Positions 34,390 through 43,549 of a DNA stretch of 56,365 bases are shown piece after piece. The DNA is taken from the NCBI GenBank assembly GCA_947177175.1, contig CAMWTK010000008.1, positions 1 through 56,365 of the forward strand, read 5' to 3'. The position numbers and the translations under genes were made by a program. Each line of letters begins with the position of its first letter. Position 1 is the stretch's first letter. This DNA is from an uncultured Treponema sp. (GTDB taxonomy: Bacteria > Spirochaetota > Spirochaetia > Treponematales > Treponemataceae). A model generated the notes under the pieces. The model did no database searches, was not told where the DNA came from, and was given only the letters and a program-made list of their open reading frames with translations.

Positions 34390-34782
34390 ATCGACGGTCA
34401 GCACGAAGACGGTGAGCGCGGCGGCAAGCACGAGCAGGATGCCGTAGGGAATCAGTCGCAGCAGGAACGCCGGACGTTTCTGCGCGATTGCGAACCAGAT
34501 GCTTGCCGCCATGCCCGCCGCGCAGAACAACGCGAGCGCGATGGCGGAGATGCCCGTCACCCGGAGGATGGTCATGATGTCGATTTCAAGGAAGTGCTGC
34601 AGGTTGCCCGAGACGTAGTACAGCGCGAGCGCGAGCGTCTCAAGCCCCAAAAACAGCACCGCCCGGCGGATAAGCCGCAGCAAGACGGGAATATGCCGCT
34701 GCGCGCGCGCGTCCGCCGGTTCGGAAATCGCCGGCAATCTTGCATTGTCATCGGGTTTCGGGGTATAATGGTCGTCGCGCAT
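34366..34782 (-). CDS. Small integral membrane protein, unknown
   Basis: The 138-residue product has a charged N-terminus of about 30 residues and three or four hydrophobic segments: LLRLIRRAVLFLGLETLALA, ILRVTGISAIALALFCAAG, and LLRLIPYGILLVLAAALTVF near the C-terminus. No family is recognised. I chose the ATG at 34782 because TATACT ends 6 nt before it; the longer ORF covers the SPFH gene. It is divergent from the SPFH gene and overlaps thiN at the 3' end. Confidence 0.65.
   Translation of the reverse strand: MRDDHYTPKPDDNARLPAISEPADARAQRHIPVLLRLIRRAVLFLGLETLALALYYVSGNLQHFLEIDIMTILRVTGISAIALALFCAAGMAASIWFAIAQKRPAFLLRLIPYGILLVLAAALTVFVLTVDLLSAGLA
34740..34769 (+). promoter_or_regulatory. 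Promoter of the SPFH-aroH unit
   Basis: TTGCAT and TATAAT are separated by 18 bp. It lies inside the 5' end of the divergent membrane protein gene. The leader would be about 33 nt. Confidence 0.55.
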
Positions 34783-34809
34783 AGTCTTAGTATACACAAA
34801 AGGCAGGGT

Positions 34810-35649
34810 ATGAGAAAGGGAAATCATGTTTTTTTTACGGTGCTGGTGCTCATGCTGATAGGCGGGGCGGTCTTTTACTTTGGCTGGGTGCAGTTCAAGA
34901 TCAAGACCGACGAATGCGGCGTGCTCGTCTCCAAGACGAGCGGCGTGTATCCCCGCATCATCGAAAAAGGCACGTTCTGCTGGCGGTGGGAGCCGCTGTT
35001 GCCCACGAATGCCCGCCTGCTGACGTTCCGGCTGGTTCCCCACACGTACCATACGGCGGTGCGCGGCGCGCTGCCGTCCGCGGAAGTCTATTCCGCACAG
35101 GTGAAGAGCGCGCCCGACTTTGCCTATGCGTTCGACATTGACATCGCGCTGCGGATGAAAAAAGACGCGCTGCTGGAGAAAGCCGGCGCGGCGGAGATTA
35201 CCACGGACGAGGAGCTGGAGACTTACCTGCATCAGGCTGCCGACCGCATCGCCGAGCTGGTCGCCGCCTACCTTATTGCGGAGAGCGCGGCTGACCCGAC
35301 CGGCATCGCCACATCCCGCAGCACGGGGCAGATTCTGGCAGGAATCGGCACGGACGACGCGCTGGACGGCATCGAGGTCGTCTCAATAATCGTGAAGAAC
35401 GCGAAAATCCCCGACGCTGAGCTGTACGCGCGCGCCAAGCGGACGTACATGACGTTCCAGGATTACGTGGACGAGGCGCTCATTTCGTCGGCGCAGCACC
35501 AGGCGGACACGATCCTGTCCGACAACCGGGCAGTGAGCCGCCTGACGCAGATCGGCGAGACGCTGAAAAAATATCCCGAGTTGTCAGAAATCTTGAGGAA
35601 CGGCGATTCCGCCGATTTCATCAAGTCGCTGAACGAACGGGTGCAGTAA
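34810..35649 (+). CDS. SPFH/band 7-like membrane protein
   Basis: The 279-residue protein has one N-terminal membrane anchor (VFFTVLVLMLIGGAVFYFGW). A band 7-type domain follows (FKIKTDECGVLVSKTSG, later YAFDIDIALRM), with a C-terminal helical tail. SPFH proteins organise membrane microdomains or regulate proteases, but this one is short and diverged and its role is not known. AGGCAGGG precedes the ATG. It is followed 10 bp later by aroH. Confidence 0.75.
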   Translation: MRKGNHVFFTVLVLMLIGGAVFYFGWVQFKIKTDECGVLVSKTSGVYPRIIEKGTFCWRWEPLLPTNARLLTFRLVPHTYHTAVRGALPSAEVYSAQVKSAPDFAYAFDIDIALRMKKDALLEKAGAAEITTDEELETYLHQAADRIAELVAAYLIAESAADPTGIATSRSTGQILAGIGTDDALDGIEVVSIIVKNAKIPDAELYARAKRTYMTFQDYVDEALISSAQHQADTILSDNRAVSRLTQIGETLKKYPELSEILRNGDSADFIKSLNERVQ

Positions 35650-35659
35650 GGAGCACGAT

Positions 35660-36037
35660 ATGGAAAAAAGATTGTATGGGCTGCGCGGCGCGACGGGCGC
35701 GGCGAACACCAAGGAATCCGTGCAGGACGGCGTGACGGAGATGTGCCGCCGCCTGTTCGCGGAAAACGGCATTGCGCCGCAGGACATCGTTTCCGTCCAT
35801 TTCACGCAGACGAAGGACCTGACTGCCCTCAATCCCGCGTTCGCGCTCCGGCATGGCGACGTGGGCATTGACGTGAGCGGGTGCGCCCTGTTCACGTCGC
35901 AGGAAGCCGACATCGCGGGTGCGCCCGACGGCATGATCCGCGTGCTCGTCCATGCGTACCTTGCGGACGGATCGTCGCCCCGGCATGTCTACATCAACGG
36001 CGCGGAACGGCTTCGCCCCGATTTCGTGCGGAAATAG
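35660..36037 (+). CDS. aroH: Chorismate mutase, AroH type
   Basis: The 125-residue protein matches the monofunctional AroH-type chorismate mutase. It opens YGLRGATGAANTKESV, has VSVHFTQTKDLTALNPAFA, and carries MIRVLVHAYL near the C-terminus; Arg and Glu positions of the trimeric active site appear kept. It turns chorismate into prephenate for Phe/Tyr synthesis. TAAGGAG precedes the ATG. The SPFH gene upstream is probably co-transcribed. Confidence 0.88.
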   Translation: MEKRLYGLRGATGAANTKESVQDGVTEMCRRLFAENGIAPQDIVSVHFTQTKDLTALNPAFALRHGDVGIDVSGCALFTSQEADIAGAPDGMIRVLVHAYLADGSSPRHVYINGAERLRPDFVRK

Positions 36038-36059
36038 CCGGAATTCGCGTGTGCGCCGC

Positions 36060-36089
36060 TTGACAATGCCATCGGATTTCTGCTATAAT
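36060..36089 (+). promoter_or_regulatory. Promoter of the tRNA-Thr/tRNA-Tyr unit
   Basis: Consensus TTGACA and TATAAT are separated by 18 bp. The start would be about 18 nt before tRNA-Thr. It may also serve the long downstream gene run. Confidence 0.85.
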
Positions 36090-36113
36090 AATATTCGTTC
36101 CGCAGGAATGTCT

Positions 36114-36186
36114 GCTGCTTTAGCTCAGTTGGTAGAGCACGTGATTTGTAATCTCGGGGTCGTGGGTCCAAGTCCTACAAGCAGCT
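36114..36186 (+). tRNA. tRNA-Thr (anticodon TGT) with unusual T-loop
   Basis: A 73-nt cloverleaf. The acceptor stem GCTGCTT pairs with AAGCAGC, the D-stem is GCTC/GAGC, and the anticodon loop TTTGTAA gives TGT. The anticodon stem has a T-T mismatch in its middle pair. The T-loop is TCCAAGT, so the nearly universal U55 is C. CCA is not encoded. Confidence 0.9.
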
Positions 36187-36194
36187 AAGAGAAC

Positions 36195-36276
36195 GGGGAG
36201 TTTCCCGAGTGGTCAAAGGGGACAGACTGTAAATCTGCTGGCTCCGCCTTCGTAGGTTCGAATCCTACACTCCCCA
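36195..36276 (+). tRNA. tRNA-Tyr (anticodon GTA)
   Basis: An 82-nt class II tRNA. The acceptor stem GGGGAGT pairs with ACTCCCC, the anticodon stem-loop is CAGA-CTGTAAA-TCTG, and a long variable arm is followed by T-loop TTCGAAT. It lies 8 nt after tRNA-Thr and ends in a terminator. CCA is not encoded. Confidence 0.96.
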
Positions 36277-36309
36277 AAGGGACTTAAGTGTCTGCTTAAG
36301 TCCCTTTTT
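36277..36309 (+). terminator. Terminator after tRNA-Tyr
   Basis: A 12-bp perfect stem (AAGGGACTTAAG with CTTAAGTCCCTT) and 6-nt loop run into TTTTT. It begins directly after the tRNA discriminator base. Confidence 0.92.
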
Positions 36310-36328
36310 GTTTGCGAAGGAGCAGCGC

Positions 36329-36784
36329 GTGTATTACGAAAACGGACTTCATTTTTCCTGCAAGTGCTGCTCGAACTGCTGCCGCATCGATCCCGGCTTT
36401 GTCTACCTTTCCCGCGCGGATTTGACAAAACTCTGCCAAAAGTTTAAAATGACCGTGAAGGAATTCGTCGGCGTATACTGCCGGTGGGTGCAATACTACG
36501 ACAACACGCTCGTCCTGTGCCTCAAAGAGAAGACGAACTGCGACTGCATTCTGTGGAACGAGCGTGACGGCTGCACGGCGTATGATGCCCGCCCCGTCCA
36601 GTGCTCCACCTTTCCGTTCTGGACGTGGATTCTGGAGGACAAGGGGCAGTGGGATGCCTGCGCCGAATCCTGCCCGGGAATCGGCACGGGGCGGCTGTGG
36701 ACAAAAGAAGCGATCGAAAAGGAACGAAATGACTATGAGCGCAACCTGCCGATACACAAAAGCGAACTCATCAAGGAGCTGTAG
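36329..36784 (+). CDS. YkgJ-family cysteine-cluster protein
   Basis: The 151-residue protein has a CKCCSNCC cluster near residue 13, CRWV, LKEKTNCDCILW, then YDARPVQCSTFPFW, the standard YkgJ (Fe-S or zinc cluster) pattern. The biochemical role of the family is not firmly known. I chose the GTG at 36329 because AAGGAG lies 6 nt upstream; an earlier in-frame TTG at 36308 sits in the terminator tail. It starts 20 nt after that terminator, leaving no room for a separate promoter. Confidence 0.9.
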   Translation: MYYENGLHFSCKCCSNCCRIDPGFVYLSRADLTKLCQKFKMTVKEFVGVYCRWVQYYDNTLVLCLKEKTNCDCILWNERDGCTAYDARPVQCSTFPFWTWILEDKGQWDACAESCPGIGTGRLWTKEAIEKERNDYERNLPIHKSELIKEL

Positions 36785-36787
36785 GGC

Positions 36788-37726
36788 GTGAACGTGCGTT
36801 TTTGGGGGGTGAGGGGATCGTTGCCCGCGCCGTTGTCTCCGCAGCAGGTACAGGCAAAAATCTCTGCCGCAGTCCAGCGCATTCAGCCGAAGGATATTGC
36901 CTCGGACAGCGCGCGCGAGCGTTTCCTCGCGTCGCTTCCCGAGTGGCTGTACGGCACGATCGGCGGCAACACGCCCTGCGTGGAAGTCACGTCGGCGCGC
37001 AAGACGAAGCTCGTGTTCGACGCGGGCACGGGCATCCGCGCCATGGGAAAGCTGGGCGAGCGTCCCGATGACCGGCATTACCACCTGTTTTTGTCGCATT
37101 TCCACTGGGATCACGTGCAGGGGCTGCCGTTTTTCGGTCCCGCGTACCATCCCAAGACCGTGCTAGACATTTATTCGCCGTTCGACCATATCAGGGAGCA
37201 TTTGGAACGGCAGATGCAGGAGCCGTATTATCCGGTGCGCATGGATTCATTCACCAAGTATATCCGCTTCAACACGATTGAGCCGTCAAAGCCGGTTCGG
37301 GTCGGCGACGTGACGGTGACCGCGATGAAGATGAGCCATCCGGGAGATTCCTATGCGTTCTCAGTCGAGGAGAACGGGCGCAAAGTCATCTATGCCACCG
37401 ACGTGGAGCTGCGCCCGTGCGACTTTGACCGCACGGACGAGCACGTGGCATTCTTTGAGGGCGCGGACGTACTTATCCATGACGCGCAGTACACCGTGGA
37501 AGAGGCGTGCGAGAAGGAGGGGTGGGGGCATTCCCCGTTCTGCTATGCGATTGATTTTGCGGCGGCGTGGAACATCAAGGAACTGTACCTGTTTCATCAT
37601 GATCCCGCCTACGATGACCGCAAGGTGAACGCGATTTTGCAGTCGGCGCGGTGGTATGCCAGTTACATTGCCCATGACGCGGTGTCGGTGCATCTGGCGG
37701 TCGAAGGGCAGGAATTCAACGTATGA
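36788..37726 (+). CDS. MBL-fold metallo-hydrolase
   Basis: The 312-residue protein opens VRFWGVRGSLPAP, has GGNTPCVEV, the metal motif SHFHWDHVQGLPFF (HxHxDH), VIYATDVE and LIHDAQYT. The metallo-beta-lactamase fold and its zinc ligands are intact. It resembles the phosphodiesterase/RNase Z-like branch; the substrate is not known. The likely GTG start at 36788 lies 3 nt after the YkgJ stop codon. The next small gene overlaps by 4 bp. Confidence 0.9.
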   Translation: MNVRFWGVRGSLPAPLSPQQVQAKISAAVQRIQPKDIASDSARERFLASLPEWLYGTIGGNTPCVEVTSARKTKLVFDAGTGIRAMGKLGERPDDRHYHLFLSHFHWDHVQGLPFFGPAYHPKTVLDIYSPFDHIREHLERQMQEPYYPVRMDSFTKYIRFNTIEPSKPVRVGDVTVTAMKMSHPGDSYAFSVEENGRKVIYATDVELRPCDFDRTDEHVAFFEGADVLIHDAQYTVEEACEKEGWGHSPFCYAIDFAAAWNIKELYLFHHDPAYDDRKVNAILQSARWYASYIAHDAVSVHLAVEGQEFNV

Positions 37727-37929
37727 CCGTCGTGCCGCAGCCGTTCGTGCCGGCGGAAGATTTGCACTTGGATTATCATTTTACCCGCCGCGAGATACGC
37801 ATTCTGGCGCGTTTCCTGCGGAACAATCAGGCGTTGCTGCCCGACGGGCTTGAGGATTTCGCGCAGGCGGTGGAGGCGGCCGTGTACGATGCGATGTCCG
37901 TGGACGAGGCCGAAGCGTTTTATCTATGA
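37723..37929 (+). CDS. Small conserved-looking protein, unknown
   Basis: A 68-residue protein that starts within the MBL stop codon (ATGA) and ends overlapping the mltG start by 4 bp, so it is translationally coupled on both sides. It is acidic and mostly helical (RREIRILARFLRNNQALLP, then LEDFAQAVEAAVYDAMS). No family is recognised. Its tight packing makes it a real gene rather than a chance ORF. Confidence 0.75.
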   Translation: MTVVPQPFVPAEDLHLDYHFTRREIRILARFLRNNQALLPDGLEDFAQAVEAAVYDAMSVDEAEAFYL

Positions 37930-39035
37930 AAAAAGAAAAAAAATACCGTCCGATTGCCGTTTTTCTCTGCGTGTTCGCCGTTTTGCTCGCGCTTGCCGCC
38001 ATGGGATTCGCGCTGTTGCTGCATGCGCTTTCTCCTTTGGACGGCGAGCAGGATGCCGTCTCTGCACGGGTGGAAATTCCGTCGGGGATGAGCGTGTGCG
38101 CGCTGGGGGCTAGGCTGGCGCGGGAAAGGCTTGTCCGCTCGGAGACCGCGTTCTATCTTGCGGCGCGCTGTCCGTTCCTGACGGGCAGAACGCATGCGTT
38201 CGTGCTCAAGTCGGGCGTGTACGATGTCTCAAGCGCACGGAGCGTCGCGCAGCTGCTCGATATGTTTGAGGATGGCAAGGGAACGTACATCACCACGGTG
38301 ATTCCCGAGGGACTGACGGCCGGGCAGATTGCGGCGGTGCTGGAGGAAAAGGGCGTGTGCTCTGCCGCTGATTTCAGGACCGCCGTGACGGACGCGCGGC
38401 TCTTGCAGGAATACGGCATTCCCCTGGGCGCGTACAATACCAAGGACAGTTTTGAGGGCTATCTGTTCCCCGACACGTATTTCTTTGCACCGCAGATGAG
38501 CGGCGAGGAAGTCGTGCGCGTCATGGCGGACACGTTCTTCCGGCGGTTTCAGTCCGTCGTCGTTTCTGACCGCTACAAGAAGGCGGACGGGGTGCTTGCT
38601 CCCGACCGCCTGCACGACATCGTTACGCTCGCGTCGATTGTGGAGCGCGAATACCGCGTGGAGCGCGAGGCACCGCTGATTGCGAGCGTGTTCACCAACC
38701 GCATCGACGCGCGGTCGGGATTGTATTCGTGCGCGACGATTGCCTATATCATCACGGAGATTCAGGGCAGGCCGCATCCCGAAGTCATCACCTATGCCGA
38801 CCTAAAAATCGACAGTCCGTACAACACGTACAAGTGGGCGGGGCTTCCCCCCGGACCAATCTCAAACCCGGGCATGACGGCGTTGCAGGCGGCGGCGAAT
38901 CCACCCCGCACCGATTATTTTTATTTCACGCTCACCGATGCCGACGCGGGGACGCACACGTTCACTGAGACGCTCAGCTCCCATGCGTCGGCGGGCGCGA
39001 ATTTCAAGACGAAAAAGACGGCGGCCGCAAAGTAA
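37926..39035 (+). CDS. mltG: Endolytic murein transglycosylase MltG
   Basis: The 369-residue protein has one N-terminal membrane segment (FLCVFAVLLALAAMGFALLL), a LysM-like region, and the YceG catalytic domain with the Glu-containing IVEREYRVEREAPLIASVF near residue 240 and PYNTYKWAGLPPGPISNPG. It cleaves nascent glycan strands and so limits their length. It overlaps the 68-residue gene by 4 bp, and dnaG follows its stop codon with no gap. Confidence 0.93.
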   Translation: MKKEKKYRPIAVFLCVFAVLLALAAMGFALLLHALSPLDGEQDAVSARVEIPSGMSVCALGARLARERLVRSETAFYLAARCPFLTGRTHAFVLKSGVYDVSSARSVAQLLDMFEDGKGTYITTVIPEGLTAGQIAAVLEEKGVCSAADFRTAVTDARLLQEYGIPLGAYNTKDSFEGYLFPDTYFFAPQMSGEEVVRVMADTFFRRFQSVVVSDRYKKADGVLAPDRLHDIVTLASIVEREYRVEREAPLIASVFTNRIDARSGLYSCATIAYIITEIQGRPHPEVITYADLKIDSPYNTYKWAGLPPGPISNPGMTALQAAANPPRTDYFYFTLTDADAGTHTFTETLSSHASAGANFKTKKTAAAK

Positions 39036-40820
39036 ATGGCAGGTTTCATTCAGCGGGAGACCGTCGATGCCGTCTCACGCGCCGCGGACATCGTGTCGGT
39101 GGTGGGCGAGTACGTCCAGCTGACGCGGAAAGGCGCGACCTGGTGGGGCTGCTGCCCGTTCCACCAGGAGAAAACGCCGTCGTTCAGCGTCACGCCCAGC
39201 AAAAACATGTTCTACTGCTTCGGCTGCCACAAGGGCGGCGACGTAATCACGTTCGTCATGGAGACGGAAAAGTTGACGTACCCCGAGGCAATCGCGCAGC
39301 TGGCAAAAAAATACGGCATCGAGGTCAAATACGCGCAGGGACATCAGCCCGAAACCGCGAAAAAGGACACGGAAAAAGCGGAGCTGGTCAGCCTGTACGA
39401 CCGCGTGGCGAGCATGTTCCATTACCTGCTCACGCAGACCGAGGACGGCGCGTTCGCGCTCGACTACATCACCAAGCGCGGCCTGACCATGCAGACGGTC
39501 GAGAAATTCAAGCTGGGCTACGCGCCCGCCGACCGCCGCTGGCTCAAGCAGTTCCTGCGGAAAAAAAACTTCAGCGACGAATTTCTGGCGAAGTCGGGGC
39601 TGTTCAGCCGCAATTATCCCGACGTGGCGTTTTTCTCCGACCGCCTGATGTTCCCCATTTTTGACCGGCGCGGGCAGTGCGTGGCAATGGGCGGCAGGAT
39701 CCTGCGCGGCGAAGGCCCGAAATATCTCAACAGCGGCGACCTCATCCAGTACCAGAAAGGCGAGACGCTCTATGCGTTCAACTTTGCGAAGCAGGCAATC
39801 CGGCAGGAAAAGAAAGTGATTTTCTGCGAGGGCTACATGGACTGCATCGCCTACCATCAGTGCGGCATCGCGTATGCCGTCGCGCCGCTCGGCACGGCGC
39901 TCACCGAAGAGCAGGTGCGGCTGGTGCAGGGCTTTGCGGACACGGTGCTCCTTTCGTTCGACAGCGACGGGGCGGGACAGGCGGCCACCTGGAAAGCCAT
40001 CGTACTGTGCCGCCGCCATTCGCTTTCGGTCAGGGTCATCCGGCTCAAGGGCGGCAAAGATCCCGCGGAAATCATGCTGAATTTCGGTGCGGAAACCTTG
40101 ACGAACGACGTGAACAACGCTATAGTAGATAGTGATTATCTTTTGGATTCTCTGTCGCATACCTACCCGGTCGATACGCCGGAGGGAAAGACGAAAGCCT
40201 GTCTGGCGTTTTTTCCGTATATCGATGCGCTCCAGACCGAAATGCAGAAGGAATCGAGCCTAGATCAGTTGGGGCAGAGGTTCAGCCTTTCTCCAGAGGC
40301 GGTGCGCAGGGATTTTTATCATCGTGATCGGGTGCGGGAACGCCTTGAACGGCGGCAGGCAGACGTAAGCAATGCGGACGCGCAGGACATACCGCTGAAC
40401 GCTGAGTTGCGGGCAATCCTTGCGGTCATAGCCGACACGGCTTTTTTCGATCTGATGCGCCGCGAACTCACCGAAAGCGATTTTGAGGACAGACTGGCAA
40501 AAGAATTGTTCATTGTTTTGGAAGAATGTTACCGGGAGGGCGACGTGTCTTTCAGTTCGATACTCGGTCATTGCACGAGCGAAAATGTCCAGCGGATGAT
40601 AACCCGCGCGGTTGCCTCCGGGGAATTTTCAGAAAACACCGAAAAAATGGTCGCTGACAGTATCGCGCTGATAAAACGGAACGGCATGGAACGGCGGCGC
40701 GATTCGCTCATGAACCGCATCCGCATGATCGTGCCATCGACGCCGGAAGACAGGGCCGCGCTCAACGAGCTTCTTGCCCAGAAAATGGACATCGACAACA
40801 GATTGAACAAAAAGGACTGA
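39036..40820 (+). CDS. dnaG: DNA primase
   Basis: The 594-residue protein has the N-terminal CHC2 zinc finger ([12 protein letters not shown], then [13 protein letters not shown]). The TOPRIM catalytic core has [12 protein letters not shown] and the acidic [13 protein letters not shown]. The DnaB-interacting C-terminal domain follows. It makes RNA primers at the fork. The ATG is immediately after the mltG stop codon; no good Shine-Dalgarno is visible, so coupling to mltG is likely. rpoD follows within 6 bp. Confidence 0.97.
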   Translation: MAGFIQRETVDAVSRAADIVSVVGEYVQLTRKGATWWGCCPFHQEKTPSFSVTPSKNMFYCFGCHKGGDVITFVMETEKLTYPEAIAQLAKKYGIEVKYAQGHQPETAKKDTEKAELVSLYDRVASMFHYLLTQTEDGAFALDYITKRGLTMQTVEKFKLGYAPADRRWLKQFLRKKNFSDEFLAKSGLFSRNYPDVAFFSDRLMFPIFDRRGQCVAMGGRILRGEGPKYLNSGDLIQYQKGETLYAFNFAKQAIRQEKKVIFCEGYMDCIAYHQCGIAYAVAPLGTALTEEQVRLVQGFADTVLLSFDSDGAGQAATWKAIVLCRRHSLSVRVIRLKGGKDPAEIMLNFGAETLTNDVNNAIVDSDYLLDSLSHTYPVDTPEGKTKACLAFFPYIDALQTEMQKESSLDQLGQRFSLSPEAVRRDFYHRDRVRERLERRQADVSNADAQDIPLNAELRAILAVIADTAFFDLMRRELTESDFEDRLAKELFIVLEECYREGDVSFSSILGHCTSENVQRMITRAVASGEFSENTEKMVADSIALIKRNGMERRRDSLMNRIRMIVPSTPEDRAALNELLAQKMDIDNRLNKKD

Positions 40821-40825
40821 GAGAT

Positions 40826-42610
40826 ATGGATCAAGAACTGGATCCCCGCGTGGCAAAACTGCTTGCCTACGCGAAAGACAAGCAGATTGTTTCATGGGAC
40901 GAGCTTGCCGACCATTTGGGGCAGGATTTCATCAATTCCCCCGAAATGGAAGTGGTGCTGCAGCTGCTGACGCAGCAGAACATTCAGGTCATCGAAGAAG
41001 ATGACCTGGACGACGAGGTGGACGAGACGGACGATGACGTTGACGACCTTGCGGACGACGAGGAAGTGGAAGTCGCCGACGAGGCGGAAAAGGACGACCG
41101 GAGCCAGCTGCTGAATACCGACAAAGGCACCAACGTTGACGATCCCATCCGGCTGTACCTGCATGAAATCGGCAAGGAAAAGCTGCTCACCGGTGATCAG
41201 GAAGTGTCGCTGTCCAAGGAAATGGAAGAGGGCGAGAACATCATCAAGGACGTGATCAAGCAGTCCGGCATGATGATTCCCGAATTCTTCGCCGTCGCGC
41301 AGAAAGCCTTCGCCCGCATCGACATGCACGAGCCGGGCAAGGCGCGCAAGGAACTGAACGAAGAAGTGGCGGAAAAACGGCGGCTCAGGAACTGCTATTC
41401 GGAATACCTGAAGCCCGTGCTTCAGGAAATGAAGCAGTACATGGCGCTCAAGAAGCAATTGTACGAGACCACGCAGTGCCAGGAAATCTTTGAGAACCCG
41501 CAGCTGATCGAGCTGCGCGAGAAAATCCTCCTCGAGCTGTGCAAGATGGACATCCAGTCGGAAGAAATCGAGTGCTTCAGCGCGAAATTCGTGGACGCGA
41601 AGAAAAAAATTGACGAGTATCACCACAAGCAGGAAAAGCGCATGAAGGAACTGCGCATCGCAAGCCCCGCCGAACTGCGCAGCCTCGGTCGTCGCCTTGC
41701 CGTTCCCGTCGAAGCGGCAAAATTGGAGCAGGAGCTCGGTCTGCGCTCGGACGAAATCCGCGACATCTACACGCAGATTCAGAAAATCGACCGCAAGCTG
41801 CGCCGGATGGAATACGACTTTGAGAACAACGTCACCGAAATCCTGAACATGGAGCAGGAAATTGCCCGGGGACGCAGGATGATGGAAAAGGCGAAGAACC
41901 GCCTGATCAACGCAAACCTGCGCCTGGTCGTGTCCATCGCGAAAAAATATACCAACCGCGGCTTGCAGTTCTTCGATCTGGTGCAGGAAGGCAACATCGG
42001 GCTGATAAAGGCCGTCGAGAAATTTGAGTATCGCAAAGGATACAAATTCTCCACGTATGCGACCTGGTGGATCCGGCAGGCGATTACGCGCTCTATCAGC
42101 GATCAGGCGCGCACGATCCGTGTCCCGGTGCACATGATCGAGCAAATCAACAAGGTGCTGCGCGAAAGCCGCCAGCTCATGCAGAAGCTCGGCCGCGAGC
42201 CGAAAGACGACGAGATTGCGCAGCAGCTCGGCTGGCCGGTCGCCCGCGTCAAGCAGGTGAAGAACGTGGCGCGTGAGCCGGTCTCGCTCGAAACGCCGAT
42301 CGGCGAGGAAGAGGACAGCCAGCTGGGGGATTTTATCGAGGACAAGGAAGCGGAGAATCCCGCAAACCAGACGGCGTACACGCTCTTGCAGGAGCATTTA
42401 CGCACCGTGCTCAATACGCTGCCGCCGCGCGAGCAGGAAGTGCTCAAAATGCGTTTCGGGCTTGACGACGGCTACAGCCTGACGCTCGAGGAAGTGGGGC
42501 TGTATTTCAACGTCACGCGCGAGCGTATCCGCCAGATTGAGGCAAAGGCGTTGCGCCGCCTGCGTCATCCGCGCCGTGCCACGGGACTCCGGGACTATAT
42601 CGAGATATGA
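40826..42610 (+). CDS. rpoD: Primary sigma factor, sigma-70
   Basis: The 594-residue protein has a region 1.1-like N-terminus, then a long acidic Asp/Glu tract (residues ~55-95). Regions 1.2 and 2 follow ([20 protein letters not shown]; later [36 protein letters not shown], and [17 protein letters not shown]). Region 4 has [18 protein letters not shown] and the helix-turn-helix [20 protein letters not shown]. It directs the housekeeping promoters seen throughout the window (TTGACA/TATAAT type). GAGAG precedes the ATG. Confidence 0.98.
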   Translation: MDQELDPRVAKLLAYAKDKQIVSWDELADHLGQDFINSPEMEVVLQLLTQQNIQVIEEDDLDDEVDETDDDVDDLADDEEVEVADEAEKDDRSQLLNTDKGTNVDDPIRLYLHEIGKEKLLTGDQEVSLSKEMEEGENIIKDVIKQSGMMIPEFFAVAQKAFARIDMHEPGKARKELNEEVAEKRRLRNCYSEYLKPVLQEMKQYMALKKQLYETTQCQEIFENPQLIELREKILLELCKMDIQSEEIECFSAKFVDAKKKIDEYHHKQEKRMKELRIASPAELRSLGRRLAVPVEAAKLEQELGLRSDEIRDIYTQIQKIDRKLRRMEYDFENNVTEILNMEQEIARGRRMMEKAKNRLINANLRLVVSIAKKYTNRGLQFFDLVQEGNIGLIKAVEKFEYRKGYKFSTYATWWIRQAITRSISDQARTIRVPVHMIEQINKVLRESRQLMQKLGREPKDDEIAQQLGWPVARVKQVKNVAREPVSLETPIGEEEDSQLGDFIEDKEAENPANQTAYTLLQEHLRTVLNTLPPREQEVLKMRFGLDDGYSLTLEEVGLYFNVTRERIRQIEAKALRRLRHPRRATGLRDYIEI

Positions 42611-42615
42611 CGCGC

Positions 42616-42644
42616 TAGACACAAGCCGTTTTTTCTTGTACAAT
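42616..42644 (+). promoter_or_regulatory. Promoter upstream of the zinc-ribbon gene
   Basis: TAGACA and TACAAT are separated by 17 bp, just after rpoD. This gives the zinc-ribbon/rnpB segment a possible independent transcript. Confidence 0.5.
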
Positions 42645-42679
42645 AGTCTGACTAAAAATAACCGTGAGGATTTTTGAGT

Positions 42680-43540
42680 ATGGTGATGACAGAGGTTTTT
42701 GAGAAACTCAAAGAACTGCAAGGCGTGCTTGCGGAAAAATATATGCTCGAAGGAAAAATCGAGGAGGCTCCCAAGCAGCTGACCTCGCAGGACGAGCTTT
42801 TGGCGCGCCTGAAGAAAGAATATATCGAAAAGAATACCAAGTACGATGAGGTGCGGACGAGCGTCGAGCATCTGAAGGCGCAGCTTGCCGAGGCGGAGGC
42901 ATCGCGCGAGTCCGGCGAGAAAGGCATGGACAGCATCACGACGCACCGCGAGTACGAGGCATTGGACAAGCAGATTACCGAGGCGAAAGAGCGTGAGGAT
43001 GCCATCCGCCGGGACTTGACGCGGGAAGAGAAAACGCTCGCCGAACTCAACGAAATCCTGCGCGCGGACGAGGCGATGATTACGGCGCAGGAAGCCGACC
43101 TGAACAGCGGCAAGACATCGCTTGCAGCAGAAATTGACGGCTACAAGCAGGTGCTAGGCGATTTGGACAAAAAAGAGGCCGGCATCACCCCCGGCATCGA
43201 TCAGGAAATCGTATACAAATTCCAGCGCATTATCCGCCGCAACAGCGAGGGTATCGTCGCGGTGAAGAACGGTGTCTGCACGGGCTGCCACATGATTCTG
43301 CCCGCGCAGTTCGCGAACGAGGTGCGCGACGGCGAGAAAATCCTGTTCTGTCCGTATTGCAGCCGTATCCTGTATCATCAGGACGTGGCGGAGGACGAGG
43401 AAGAGACGTACTTCCCTATGGACGAGACGGGAAGCCTTGCCGATTTTGACGACGATTTCGGCGATGAGGAAGACTTGCTGGAAGAAAGTGAGGCGCGCGA
43501 TGACGGCGATGGGGAAAAGCCGCTGGGATTTGAAGAATAG
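42680..43540 (+). CDS. Coiled-coil protein with C4 zinc-ribbon (DUF164 type)
   Basis: The 286-residue protein has a long coiled coil (residues ~5-180, rich in Glu/Lys/Leu) and a C4 zinc ribbon (GVCTGCHMILPA and FCPYCSRILY). A very acidic C-terminal tail follows. This layout fits the zf-RING_7/DUF164 family, whose function is not well defined. The ATG at 42680 has AGGA upstream. An earlier in-frame start at 42674 is also possible. rnpB begins 10 nt after the stop codon. Confidence 0.85.
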   Translation: MVMTEVFEKLKELQGVLAEKYMLEGKIEEAPKQLTSQDELLARLKKEYIEKNTKYDEVRTSVEHLKAQLAEAEASRESGEKGMDSITTHREYEALDKQITEAKEREDAIRRDLTREEKTLAELNEILRADEAMITAQEADLNSGKTSLAAEIDGYKQVLGDLDKKEAGITPGIDQEIVYKFQRIIRRNSEGIVAVKNGVCTGCHMILPAQFANEVRDGEKILFCPYCSRILYHQDVAEDEEETYFPMDETGSLADFDDDFGDEEDLLEESEARDDGDGEKPLGFEE

Positions 43541-43549
43541 GGGAACAGT

